Origin: Fasciolopsis buskii
Lineage: Eukaryota; Platyhelminthes; Trematoda; Plagiorchiida; Fasciolidae
Direction: 5' to 3'
Length of the DNA: 64,000 nt
Assembly (NCBI GenBank): GCA_008360955.1
Contig: LUCM01009867.1
Span: 62,001-126,000, forward strand
Part shown: one piece after another, positions 49,046-61,800 of the stretch
Layout of the letters: every line of letters starts with the position of its first letter
How positions within the stretch are numbered: the stretch's first letter is position 1
Position numbers and translations under genes: made by a program
The notes under the pieces: generated by a model
Told to the model about the DNA's origin: nothing
Seen by the model: only the letters and a program-made list of their open reading frames with translations
The model's database searches: none

Positions 49046-50283
49046 TTTATGATGCGTTTTGACTTCCGTGAACGGCCGTTACCAAATTTGTTATGCCCAT
49101 GCTTCATTCGCCAATCTCATCTGATCTAATCTGATTTACCCCATTCTTTTATTATGCGTTGGCTCTGAAATTTCATTGCTTGCCAGTTGTGATCTAACTG
49201 AAACTAGGTGACGTTATTTTATTATAAACTTATAGCAAATCGGGATAGGCTGAGATAGACGCAAATCATGGTGCTGGTGTACCGATTGGAGCGAAGCAGC
49301 TTATCAGCTCAAAATCTCCATTGTCCGTCTTTGACCCTTCGTACGTGTATTTTGTGTTTACTCATGTTTACACTAACTGCCGGTTCGTTATGCATTTATT
49401 GTCCCTGTTTTTTCTTCCCATCCTTTTTTGCTGGTTTCTGCCATCGTTATCTACTACTGTCACCTGTTACCTGAATCCTCCACAGATTCACACACACACA
49501 CAAACGCGCGCGCACACACACACGCACACACACAGACATGCATATGGCTTACAAAAGACTGATGACAATTGATTTTTGATTTGTTTCTAATTGGTGTATA
49601 GGCCACGACAAGGGCATATGTCAGTGGGTGGGTGGGATAAATCGCAATCATCCGTCTCTTCGATCACGGTCTGTGAAAAGAATGTTTTTGAATCTGGCCA
49701 CAAGACGGGGTCAATAAGGTTGAATTTAGGGCAAGTTATGGGGGAGGTCGGTAGTAGACGGTAATTCGTTGCTGTCCAGCTCGCAAAGAAGCTTGATCTA
49801 TTGAGATCTGATCTGGTTCTGTTTTGTTCGAAGTCTCAAGGTCATATTCGCCGGTTCCCGTCCCAACCTGTTTGGTGGCCTAAGCGGTTATTGGGTATGC
49901 TCCTTTCACTGTACTCATACATGCAGCACGTAAAAAAAATTACAGAAAATATGTAGTGCATGCGTTTGAATAAGTCTTTGGGGGTTTAGTCATGTAAACA
50001 GAAAAGCAACATGTCCATCGTATGACATAACTGAAAGGTTGCAGAGTTTGGTTCCAAGGTACAAAAATGACAGTCCATCTGAGAGTGTGAAATACTAACA
50101 TAAACCAAGTAGCCAGGCTCTGTAGGTCATGTCCAAAGCCTTCGCCGTACTTAGGCCACCTGCAGAGAAGTCATCTATCAGTATGGGTCGATTGCTGTTC
50201 TCTAGCGGCCCGTGGATGTGCAAATCAGTGACGGATAGATGCAACGTGCTCATGTGGTGAAGTTCAACAAACCGTTCAGAGCC
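49046..50283. other. Intergenic, 3' side of the kinase gene
   Basis: Holds the kinase 3' UTR (extent unknown) and a purine/pyrimidine-alternating CA tract. No other gene was seen. Confidence 0.6.
49488..49536. repeat. (CA)n tract with CG core
   Basis: CACACA... interrupted by AACGCGCGCGCA, then more CA units. Alternating purine-pyrimidine sequence of this kind is Z-DNA prone in general; no effect is shown here. Confidence 0.9.
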
Positions 50284-50490
50284 TGTCCGGTAGCGTAATG
50301 GCTAAGGCGTTCGACTCAGAATCGCTCGTCCCGAGTTCGTGTCCCATTTCGGGCGCGGTGGATATGTACTGTTGACGATTCCTAACAAGGATGAGACAGC
50401 TTCCATGGTTTCTCAATGGTGAGCTGAACGATGATATCACATGAAGAATTATTTCATGGAAACAGGAGATAAAAATCTCCTACTACTAAC
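50284..50490 (+). mobile_element. tRNA-derived SINE (third type)
   Basis: The head GTCCGGTAGCGTAATGGCTA contains an A-box-like TAGCGTAATGG; 28 bases after that box comes GAGTTCGTGTCC, a one-base-off B box. It continues with GGGCGCGGTGGATATGTACT and GACGATTCCTAACAAGGATG, and ends near a short stem GGAGATAAAAATCTCC. It is not a functional tRNA gene, since no closed acceptor stem is seen. It lies between the convergent kinase and arrestin genes. Confidence 0.7.
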
Positions 50491-52048
50491 ACGTACTTTT
50501 ACAACCATCTTTAAATTAGCCCCACTTTTGTATAAATCATGGCCTTCCCAGTTATTCCGAATGGCAACAGCCAAAATTCACAAAACAACAACCAGAGTAG
50601 CCTTTTCATTCCCGTAACTGCATCTAGTTTCCTCGTCTAGAAGGCATAGTGGTTAGTTTCTTTTGAAATCTGATGACCATCGAGTATTGTACTAAGCATT
50701 GCTGTTACCAGAATATGATAAAGGCACTAGATGAGGGTTTCGATTAAATCTTACAATTTTCTCTTAGTTTTTACTGATTGACAGAGCTACTTACGGTATA
50801 GTTACGTTTTGCAAGTTACTATCACTGCGATTTCCGAGTCGAAGCATAGCGGAGGAGAGAAGTGTATTGATAAAGTAGTTTCCGAAATGTTTTTTGAAAA
50901 TTTCAGTCCATTCGATTTTGCAATTCAATAAGTATGAAAGCTCTTGACTGACTCGAATTTGTATGCTAGTGACTTGTCAATGATAAAAGAACGCAACGAG
51001 GAAGGTGAATAAAAGGGATTCTGATCAATAACCTCAACCGAAACATACAAACTGCACCCGTTTATTGATCTAGGTAATCTCTTGATCTGGTACATATGGT
51101 AAACTGAACCTTAATGCGTCCTTTCACAGATCAATGATCTTGCCTAGAGAGAGGTCAATATCGATCCAGGATATGAAATCTGTGAGATTTTAACACCAGT
51201 TCGATTTTTTCCCTCCTAATTGTGCGCTGGTGTTCTGACATATCCACAATTCTCTTCCTTGCCAAATCTCACTTTTATTGAGCAAAATACACTAGAACGT
51301 TTCAACCTGGCCGAATCTGTTTGTGACTTCAGTAATGCTGCTTCTTTATTTAGAAACAGACTGAAGAATGTGTTACTTTTCGATCAACTTCAACTGTAGA
51401 CCACCATAAAGGATTTCGAACTTCAGGAATTTCACGACTTTATATGGAATGTTATCTTTTCTAGGCGACACGAATCGAATCTAAGGTGATTTTGACGGTG
51501 CAGTACACTCATTTAGGAGCACAACAGATCAATTTAAACGACACCGACCTAGGCCTAATAGAGAAGCGAAATAAGTCAAAGAATGTTAGGAAACCTACGA
51601 GGAAGTGCAGAAGTGGACACAAAATGTCCGATACTAGATTCATAGAACAAATGGAGCTATAGGTTTTAACTTGCAAACCAATTGTGTTCGGATTGGTTGT
51701 TCACGGCAGGTCATAAACAGATTGAAATAACTTAGTTTCACGATAAAAATACGGTACGGAAAAAGGTTGTACACGAATTCCGACGACTTTAAACTGAATT
51801 GTGGATAATACAATGAAACGACAGTGTGGTGGAACTGTTTACAAAACGAAATGAGTGGATAACAGTGGGAACGTGTAGCTTATTATTAATCGAGTAGATT
51901 TTGACTCAGGTGTGTAATGGTTGGCAACTGATAATTAACCTTCACATCTGCTTGGGATACTAACGGACTAGAACGGAATGAGTTCACCACTTGGTCTCCG
52001 GGTGCTGGGGCTTCCTGTAAGCTTCTTATCTATTTTCACCGTAGTCTT
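50491..52048. other. Intergenic, 3' side of the arrestin gene
   Basis: No coding frame with a domain. The minus strand carries AATAAA at 51345-51350 (699 bases past the arrestin stop), a candidate poly(A) signal; others lie further away near 51273 and 51060. Confidence 0.4.
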
Positions 52049-52228
52049 CTATTCGTCTTGTGAATCTTCTCGGCGCTTGGACTTTTGGCGTTTGAATTTC
52101 TCAATCACCAGTTCACTGGTCGTTTCTGCCCTAACGACTTCTTGTTGAGTTCGCTTGTGCGTCAGTGTGAATGGAATGTCCAACTCGACATCTCGGCCAC
52201 CGAATCCTGTCACGACTTTCAGACGAAT
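52049..52228 (-). CDS. ARRB: Arrestin exon 5 (last strand and C-tail)
   Basis: 180 bases, residues 330-388 and TAG. IRLKVVTGFGGRDVELDIPF followed by TLTHK is the last C-domain strand pair. The tail TQQEVVRAETTSELVIEKFK then a basic-acidic end replaces the usual longer tail with clathrin box. Confidence 0.94.
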   Translation of the reverse strand: MRLKVVTGFGGRDVELDIPFTLTHKRTQQEVVRAETTSELVIEKFKRQKSKRREDSQDE

Positions 52229-55200
52229 CTATAATTGAAAAAAAGATTTTTGTGGTGCATGTATGCACACATGCATATGTGTATGCATGTGTATGTGTAT
52301 ATGTATATGTACGTATGTATGTATGTCGGTATGTTTTTTGTGTTCATATTTTAATTAGTTGGTTAATGGACGGATAGAGGGATGGAGATATCAGGTATAC
52401 TGTTGAGTTTCCTTGAGATACGCAGGCGCTTCGCAGTCATACTCGAATGAGGATGAAGCTAGGAAACACCATAATTCTAGGAACTCCATGGCATTTTCTC
52501 TGTGTCGAGGTGTGTAGTCACAGCCATGCATCTGGCAGTAACTGACAATAACCTTACCAGTCTGGTCGGGGATGATCAGACTGAACTAAGAAAACAAGCA
52601 TTGATCTGAGGCTAATAGAGACGGCAAAAATGAGCATCAACTTCTAGAGACGCACTACTTGGCTACCCTGACAGACGTGAAAAATAAGCGCATGAAATCA
52701 CCAGTGGTCTGCCATAACATCTTTGTAATGAAAGTTCCGTGACACAGATCGGTGAAACTTCGTTGTCACTTGCAACTAGTCTGTGGTCATAATTAATTTC
52801 TTACGTGGGAGTAATTTGAGTTCGTGATGCTTTTTAGAATCAATAATATTACGCTGTCTTACACCGTAGGTTGGGTAACGCACTGGGATCTCATCAACTG
52901 TCAAGTAATCTAACTTACTTATTAGTCGCAAGTCATAAACCTCTGCATCGTAACTCTCATCTCATCCAGTCACTGACACTGAATCGCACCTGATAGGCAG
53001 ATAAACTTGCCGAAAAATGAACTGTTCAGGACATCAGCAGTTAAGACATATTCCGTCCGCATTAAAAGCAAGTCATTCGGGCAAGTGAGCGGGTACGATC
53101 TATAAGATTCTTAACAATAAAACAGGCTTATTCGCAGCAAAGTGGAACTTTAAAGCAAAAGAGATCTGGTAATGACATCGTCAAAATAACAATACTAATA
53201 AGCATTTGCGAGGAAATGCGCGACTTGTAATCCATGTCTTTGTTCAGGCTTGGGTAATTTTGCATTTGAATGTAGACAACCTATGGGTAGTGTGACGCTT
53301 TGATAAAGCTATAGGATGCAAACGAGTTCCAGGCACCATTGCCTGAATGCATTGGTTGACAAAGCTTCATCGTTTCTACAGAGTTTCTACTTCCCTGTAC
53401 AAAACTAGGCATACAAGCAGAAGCCGGTTCTCCAATTCTGGGCAGATCGGACACGTCATTTTGTGTGTGGGATCAGCCAAATGAGAGGCAAAAACAGGGC
53501 TCTGATGAACGTGGTTTGTTTTTGTCCGAAGCTATTCTTCATATTGTCCGACTGAAATGACAACTGAACCGTGTCACATTACAACCGTGTTACTGATTGT
53601 AACGTATGAGCTATTTTGACTACTTTTCTTGCTGCAAAATCAACCTATAAAAGTCTAAAGTGTAACAAAAAATGGAAACAAAGTATGTGTAACTGATTCG
53701 GTCGTTTTAAGCGAGTTGTCAACATCAGTCTTGAGTGGATGCGGTCTTTTTCGTGGGGTTCTGACCACTTAGCTGTTCATTTTGATCGCAAATGTTTCAC
53801 CAACATTCGGAGTACTCGAAGTCGCGTATGTGAACTACGGTAAAAGCCTCACTGATAAAACGGGAAGAAAATTATTTACTTACATCCATGGGATGAAACT
53901 AGCTACGAGAAAATCAGATTCACTTTATGTCCTATTCTCTTAGGAGGACCATGAAGAAAGTTGAGATTTTAGATCAAGCAACCGACAGGCACGCAAGGAA
54001 GGTTTGGAAGCCTAGTGCACAGGTACACTCAGTGGTGATGTCAACTCGACGGATGATGAAGTGTTTGTGATCTGAACGGAAAGCAAACACATCATAACCT
54101 CATGAAAATCAACGACCTGAGCTGCAACCAAAACAAATTTTCATGGGGTTCTAATCACTGAGCTTGGCGTTTAGGTCGCCATCGTCAGTGCACTGACGAT
54201 ATCACCTAGATTGCTGATGAAAAGTTTGATGCCAACACAGATGTTCAAGGTCATTGGGTCCGATATACTCAGTATACCTATCAAACATCAATAAGTTTAT
54301 TTCTTGACCGATGGACTCATATCATTAAGCTTCTCACTAAAGGGTTGAGTTAGTTAAGAATGAAGCCTATAAGATTTAAAATAACGTTTAAATGTTGACT
54401 TTTTTACCCACGGTTGTTCATCTTTAGTCAGAAAGAGAAAGATGCTATGAGTAACATGCACAGAAAACTCACACTATATTGCACGATAATACCGAGAGCT
54501 TCCTTTTTTCGAAAATCTTTGACCAAAGTCGAAGAAGCAAGCGTTGTGTCTTCATGTTTCAATTTTCCGTCCAATGCCAAACCGGGTTGGGAGCGAGTAT
54601 TTTGTAAAGACGGTCTCAAGGTGAATTTCTGATGCCAGTCCGCTGTGTGTGCGTTTATGGGGAACCCATCTTCGAGCTCTTGTTCCGTGATGATTATTCT
54701 TGCTGTGCGTTGTTTAAACAAGGTGATTTCCACCGTTTGAACGACCTGCGAATCCGAGACCGTATTCCGTTATATAGAATACTACTCATCAGTGGCCAAA
54801 ATAATCCAAAAAAAACTGCAGTGGTTACTGGTGCACATCAGTTGCGAACGTTAATATTCAGATTTATCCCCTTTAGAAATCATTATCCGGATGTAGTGGG
54901 ATTGACCGTAAACGCAAACTGAGGAAATAATGCCTCAGAATTGTGTGACTGAATGTTTATGCGAATTTCGTCCACATCTTGCCCACGGATACTTTATACA
55001 AGTTTGTTGGCTTCCATGCGCCTAGATAAGCATGTTCTGGCCCTAAAAACGATACATTTCATGCATCACAAACAAGGCTTATTCCCAGAAAACGATGCCG
55101 AGCTATTTCGAAATTCGTTTATGAAGTAGCCACATATGAGCAACTAGGGGTACAATTTGAACCTACTTGAAATTTGATGCGTCGAACGGTATTGCTTGAG

Positions 55201-58200
55201 GGATTGTCCACATGCACATCAATCGGTATTGTCTCACCGTGGTAAAATATCTCCTTCGGAAGAACGGCTTTTATGCGCAATTCACCTGAGTGGAAGTGAA
55301 AGACTTTGACAAGGTCACGTGTATAAGGACCATTTGAGGGGTCCGGTGTGGCCAAAGTCAGACGCCGGATACCAAGAGCGATGGAATTGCGTTTACTCAC
55401 GTTTGAGTTTGGTGAATTTCCGACGAACACCTACGGCAAATGAAATTGGCTTTTAGTATAACAAAATAATATTCAGTTGATTACCAAAGTCTATGAAGTG
55501 GCGAAATAGTGGAAAGGTGAGTTGTAGATCATGTCAGCAGCGAGCCGAATAGTTAATGCAGCCAATTACATCTCGGGCAACCTCCTTGATGTGGCCTGCA
55601 AAATTTTTTCTTCTTTGACAGTTATTCACAAAAACAAAAAAACCATATCGTTCTCATCTGAAGTTCTCTTAATTCCAGTCCGAAATACGTCCATCTGGGC
55701 TTATCAAATTTAACCCCCATGCAATTCTGTCAGTCGCGGACAAACAGCGGAAATCGCGGGGACCAGACATGGGATTATAAATGTGTACTTCTTATAGCCC
55801 GAAACAGCGCAGATTCATCCCTCCAGTGAACCATATCAAACGCGATGGTCAGGGAAACCAAGCCATAAAACTTCCAGGCGCTAAGATTTGGCCATTCAAG
55901 ACAGGTGGATTGAATAATTGACATGTAAAGGCGTTCATTTATAGCACCCGTAAGCCGAGAGACCAAGCATTGGTGAGGAAAATGCTATCAGACACTAATT
56001 TAGAGCTCGTTAGTCTCAGTGGCCTTGCTCAACGGTTGTAGTTCTTAAACTGACACAGAGGCTTATTCCTAGACCTTTGTTGATTGGATAGCACCAAAGT
56101 TTGCCGGTGTACTTGGAGGTCGAACACTGGAAATCAATCACTCAGTCTAGTATTGAACTACTTTTTGTATCCATGTAAGTGGCTAGATCAGGGAAGTCAT
56201 TGCCAGGCTCCAGTACAAGGCATAAGGTCGGCAAGGAAAAAGAACGGTGCCATGTACCAGAACTAACTGTCAAGCAGTTGGGAGTCGGCAGGACTCGACG
56301 GACAGAAGCTAGCCACTCACCGAAAATTTCTTCAAACACAACACCAGAGGAACGAAATATTTGATTTCAGTTACTAACTGAGCCAGTAAATAAAATTTTG
56401 TTTGTTACTGGAGAGGGGCTTCTCTCCTTTGACCACGTACTCTTCAAAGTCAACTCTGACCAACCCCACGCTATTTTATTCTCAAGGAATATAGGGTGTC
56501 GCTGCTTATTTCTTAATCTTTTCAATCGAAGGCTTAGAAAAATTTGATTTTTGTCACGAAACATTATTAGTGAAATTAATAAGTAAGCACAATGGTTATA
56601 CGGAATAAACATTGACCATTTTGGTAATGGTCAAACGTTTCCTGTGCTTTTCGTGTTGGCAACATGAATTTCTATGGACAGCGTGAAAAAAAACGAACAA
56701 ACAAACTGGAGAACAAAGTCGTATCTGTTTGTCAACTGCTCACACCAGGCACAAGGCTGTGCGTGGTGTTGGAGCTCGGTTGAAAAGTTTATTGCGTACA
56801 GTCTAGTTTGAGCTTTATTGTTTGCAAAGAGCACGGTGATAGTTTTTCAGCTATCCTTGATCTAATAATCGTCAGGGTCAGGTCTGTTACTAACGAGGAA
56901 ATGAAATGAATGCTAAAGTAAAATAGGAAGTTTCGTTTGAGTTGCCAGTTTTCTTGTTTTCCAACTGAATTCCCCTAGATATTGACGAGATGAGAAACTC
57001 AGTCTCAAAGAGTGTTTCGAAGAAAATGGAACCAACTTTTTGACGTATTTACAAATAAAGCAATCTCGATTATTCTACCAACTCTTCATATTTTATGCCC
57101 AAGTGAAATGAAGTCAGCCAATATTCGACTATAGTAACAAAGTTTTCCATTCGGTACCTTTTTGGAAAGAAGCAGACCGAACGCCGACATAAGTGTTCTC
57201 AAAAATGTTTGCTTCATAGTCAGGCATGACCCAGCCAGAAAGGGACCTAATGCATAAAGTGACCTATTTGTTGCACCTTTGTGCATGAATCGAGGCTGTT
57301 AGTTTACAACCTCGTGTGATAATGATTCAGTTATGTCAAACGTAGCAAAGAGAGCAACTGACCACTGGTTGGCTTCATGCCACCAGAATAATCGCCGATG
57401 GCAAGATCCAAGCAGCTGAGTCTTGAGACGTGATACAAGGTGACTCACTGGACTGTCTTATCGGTCTTAAAGATCCGTGAAACGGAGACTATGTAGGAAA
57501 ATCCCACAACACTACTACTAGGGACGTTTGTTAGATAAAATTCACAAACAATCATCTTGCATCTGATTGCGGTTCTTATTGTATTGTGACAATCTCTGTT
57601 TGTTTTAAACGCACACAATATTGCCTATTATTACGATCCAAAGCATTAGAAATGTTATAATCTATCATTCTTTGTCTACATGATCCAAATGTTACGGTCT
57701 AGTAATAAGCGTTAGTATATCATATTTAAGCTTTGTTAATTTAGTTCCAGAGACCGGACAGTGAAGATAAAGCGTGGCAGTGAGGTGGCTGCTCTTTATA
57801 TCGCATATTTAACGTACAGAACTCCAGCAATCATTCAGCCTTACACTAGAAAGCTCTAGGCTCGAGTACCGCTTATCGACCCCACGCATTATTCTAAAGT
57901 AACTTTTAGATCCGTGCGGATATCGAAAGAGTAACAGAAAAAACAAAAGCATTTGTCATTCTTGTGAAGAAACGAATAACAATGGCATCCCATTAGATTT
58001 AACGAGAAATTATCGGACGTTGTTTTCTGCTTGCACAAGCTTTAAAAAAAGATAGCAATAAATCCAAAGGGTCGAATTCCTTGCAGGCTTCACAGCAGGC
58101 CGCGTTTGCTTTTGTGACTAAGACGGATCCAGATTTATTCTATTCACTGAGAAGATAATTTAACTGCAGTTGTTTGGGTCTTCGCTTCAGGAGGGGACAT

Positions 58201-58767
58201 GGAAGTTGTAAAGGACTGATTGCAAAAATGAATCGCACGATCTCAATGCCCCTGGTCAGCTTAGTTATTTGCCGAGGGCAGTGATTTAACTAAGTTTGTA
58301 ATTTTCAGAGGAAATGATATCCTTTTCAACTTCAAGTGAATTGGTTTCAACATTCACTAGGGCCTTGGAACCAACTTGGATTGATGTTGAATTCAAACAA
58401 CGCCATCATTATCGACACAATCTAGGTAGAAGTATGTGATTATTCGCAGAGGTTATTTTTGTTCGGCGCCCGTCTACAAAGAATTTAAACACTATCTGGA
58501 AACTGTATTTAGATTGAAAAAAGGTATAGGTAATTTTGTCCTCGTGTCTCCGACTTCGACAATAAGGTAGAGGAACAAAACTCATTTAAATGAGAAAAAC
58601 GATAAGAGTTTTACCTGCAACATGTACTCGATTCCACGTGGCTGTTCCTCTGGCAACGAACTCTGCTCAGATTGCAATGCGATAGAAACTGGAATGTCAT
58701 GAGGCAATTTGAAACTGAACGGAAAAGCTGCGTCTCCAAATCGTTGCATAAGACGGTTCTAATGAAA

Positions 58768-58806
<39 letters not shown>

Positions 58807-61800
58807 ACGGAACATGCTGCATGTGGTATAATTGTAAATCACGTTCTTCGAGGAAAATAAGCCATAAGCTTGAGATCTACCCAAATAAAATGATTTCTCC
58901 GGTGAGTTGTGTAATGAAGAGTCAACTGATTTTATATCGCAAAATCAAAATAGAAACAAGATTACACTTTGGAAGAGAAAAGCATTTCTCATTGAAGTCT
59001 CTCATGGCGGACGAAAAACACGATGCCAAATTTAGAAGAGCTAATCAGAATCAACTAAGCTAGTCAGATGTATAAGTAGTTCGAGTCATAGACTTTCATC
59101 CAGGAGTATCAAGCTGTCGGAGAGGATAGGTGGTATCGTTCAAAGTGTTCAAACGAAAATCACACTAATTACAAACCGAAACGGAAGCAAATCCGTGTCC
59201 AAGCAGCGTGTCAAAATTGGGGGCTTTTACCTGCTCAACGAATATCAAACGCTATGTCGTACAACGCTATTTTGCATCACTGGGGTTTATGTTAATCACA
59301 AAACTTTGCGAACCATATAATAGATTTCGAGCTGAAGAACGATGTCCGGGTAGGATTCAGGCTAATTACAAACAACCTCATGCACGCATCATTTTTCCTT
59401 CTGGATTGGTACGCTAGTTGGGGTGGCGATGAGTATCCGCACCTAAAGTTTCTTAACAGGATGACCTAGCTATGAGAGACCTCCACGGGTTTTGATTGTG
59501 AATTGTTTATTGGTTGGCACAAGATCACTAACTATATTTACGTCAAGCAGTTTAGAGAATTGTGTTGACTGTCTGACAGCAACAAAAATGCCCATTCTTT
59601 CCATTATGAATACTGTTGCCATGTTCCGTCCAAATTAAATTATATATATTATATTATTATATATTATATATATTATATTATATCATATATGCAATAATAT
59701 CTTTTTTATCTTGGCCAACTATGAATTTTGTTTTACCGTCTGAAAACGATTTCAGTCTGTTTGTTTGGTCACTGTGAAACCCTATTTGAAATGCGATCCA
59801 ACAATGATTTTTTTGACTTATTTTTCTTACTATTATGCTAATAACTAATCGGAACTGACATCCAGAACTCGGTAGGTGAAGTCACGTGCACACACGCGGG
59901 AAACATAGAAAAAGTAAATTCATACGTCCGTACGGCTACGAACCAAACTACACACATTATGATCAATCACGTGGATCGTTAGAGGGAATAAATTCTGTCC
60001 CCGGTTCTCCTTTGTTTTGCTAGTCTAAAAAGAACAAACTGGCAATGCATAACCGTTGATAGTTCTGTGCTGATGCTGTGGCATCCAAACCATGAATTTC
60101 TCTGTTTGAACTGACGTTAACCCCGGTTTGTTGTCGTCTAATCTGGCCACGTTCGAAATGAACACATCACAAAATGTTCTAATAGAAAAAGTGCATCATC
60201 TCTGATGGAACATGACCACTGTGCACCTTCCTAAGGTCAAACACTAGTTAATATGAGAACAAGATGCTGAATAGTGTCTAAAAAGAACCTTAAGACATTT
60301 ATCTTCTCGGGGTTCTCATTTTGCGCACAGCTTATATAATTTAAATTGTTCAAACTTATGCAAAGGATAATTTTATTCACTGGAAAACCTAAGTTCCTCC
60401 GCTTTCTTTGACTCATTGGTAGTGAGTCATTTTATTGCCATATCGGACTGATCAGATCTCAGACAGATAGGCGGCGATTATATGTTGCAGTTGATAGACC
60501 CCGGCATGGCTCATTTAGTTCCACCGCCAGTCCACTTCCGCACTTGGCACCTCTTTGTTGGTTGTAACCGCCGCATGAAAACACTATTTCCTGTGGCTTC
60601 GAGAACAAAACGGAATGAAAGCTAGACTACCGAGCTAGTTGAGCGGTGTGTTCGGAGTTTATTGGCACATTTTGTTCCACAGTTTATCATTATAAACAAA
60701 ACCAGCAACATATTGAAGCTACGTGAATCTAATTTCCAACCTACCAGTTTGTTTTTCCAGCAAACTTGAATTCGCTCTTTCTAACAATGCATAGAATTCT
60801 CGAACAATAAATATGATGTTATCATGAGTTTGTGACCGACTTCGAGGGAAACCGGATCACAAAACTGGCTACTTCACGGCTTCCACATTGACTTCAAATC
60901 TACGGCAACTACGCAGGCAGGCAAACGCCATAAACTTACAAATATATTTGGCCAAAATTTCCCATCCATGTGGCAGATGCAGAGGATACAGAACGCATGA
61001 GACTAATACCGTTTTTGCAACGCCAAAACAGTTTCACTTTTAAGGTGAGTTCCACAGTAAAATTAGGTTAAGACTGCATCACGCGAGACGCTACCCTAAT
61101 TCCCTAATTATCAAATTTGTATTCCTATCAATTCTGGCTGTTAGGAATGGTCTCTTTCTGTTATCTTTGGCCGCATGTACGCTGTACTACTGATAAAATT
61201 CGCCCTCAGTGCGTCAACCTAATTACTTTGAGCCCTAAAACCAGGAGCTTTTCCTGACTAATCCCCATTGACCCTAATTTATCGATTTGTCACAGTTTGT
61301 AATCAAACATATTCCATCATCACGCTGTCACTTGTGTTGTTTAAACGAGTTAAAACTGTCGAACAGATGTTCAATTCCACTGCGGTCTCTCGGAACGTGC
61401 ATTCTGCGTGAACTTCTCGAAGTGCAGTTGCGATTGCGAGTTCGACTACGGACTCTAATCAAAACACATTGCTCACTTCACCAGTGACGCTGCTGTGGGC
61501 TTAAAGTTCAATCTCAATCGGTCGTAAAATTTTCTTTCCAACGGTAAAGAGCTGTTACAAAAAAGAAAAACGTTAAACTACGAATACAGTTCTCTTTCCC
61601 AATTGCCGCATTAACCAAAACTGATACTGGCGTAAAAATGCAATTCTCAGTCTTCCACTTTTGTACACCACAAACTACTTGAATCAACTTGCGGTACGAA
61701 CATAAGCAGTCTGAAGGATTTTCTACTCAATTCCAGTGATCTCCACCTCCATCAACTATCACCAAGTCACAGTGATTAAAACAAATGTCATGCACCGGTC

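Larger units (their letters stand above)
52229..54472. other. Arrestin intron 4
   Basis: 2.24 kb. Contains a 20-base perfect palindrome and a TG/TATG microsatellite near its 3' end (separate entries). Segments near 53755 and 54143 share a diverged 35-base match (GGGGTTCT.A.CACT.AGCT), perhaps pieces of one repeat. Confidence 0.7.

Noticed and set aside
50284..50360. Functional tRNA gene
   Set aside because: A and B boxes are present, but no matching acceptor stem is seen and the sequence runs on into a SINE-like body.
54414..54922. Plus-strand frames of 72 and 96 codons
   Set aside because: Both are shadows of arrestin exon 4, whose minus-strand translation carries the arrestin hallmark.
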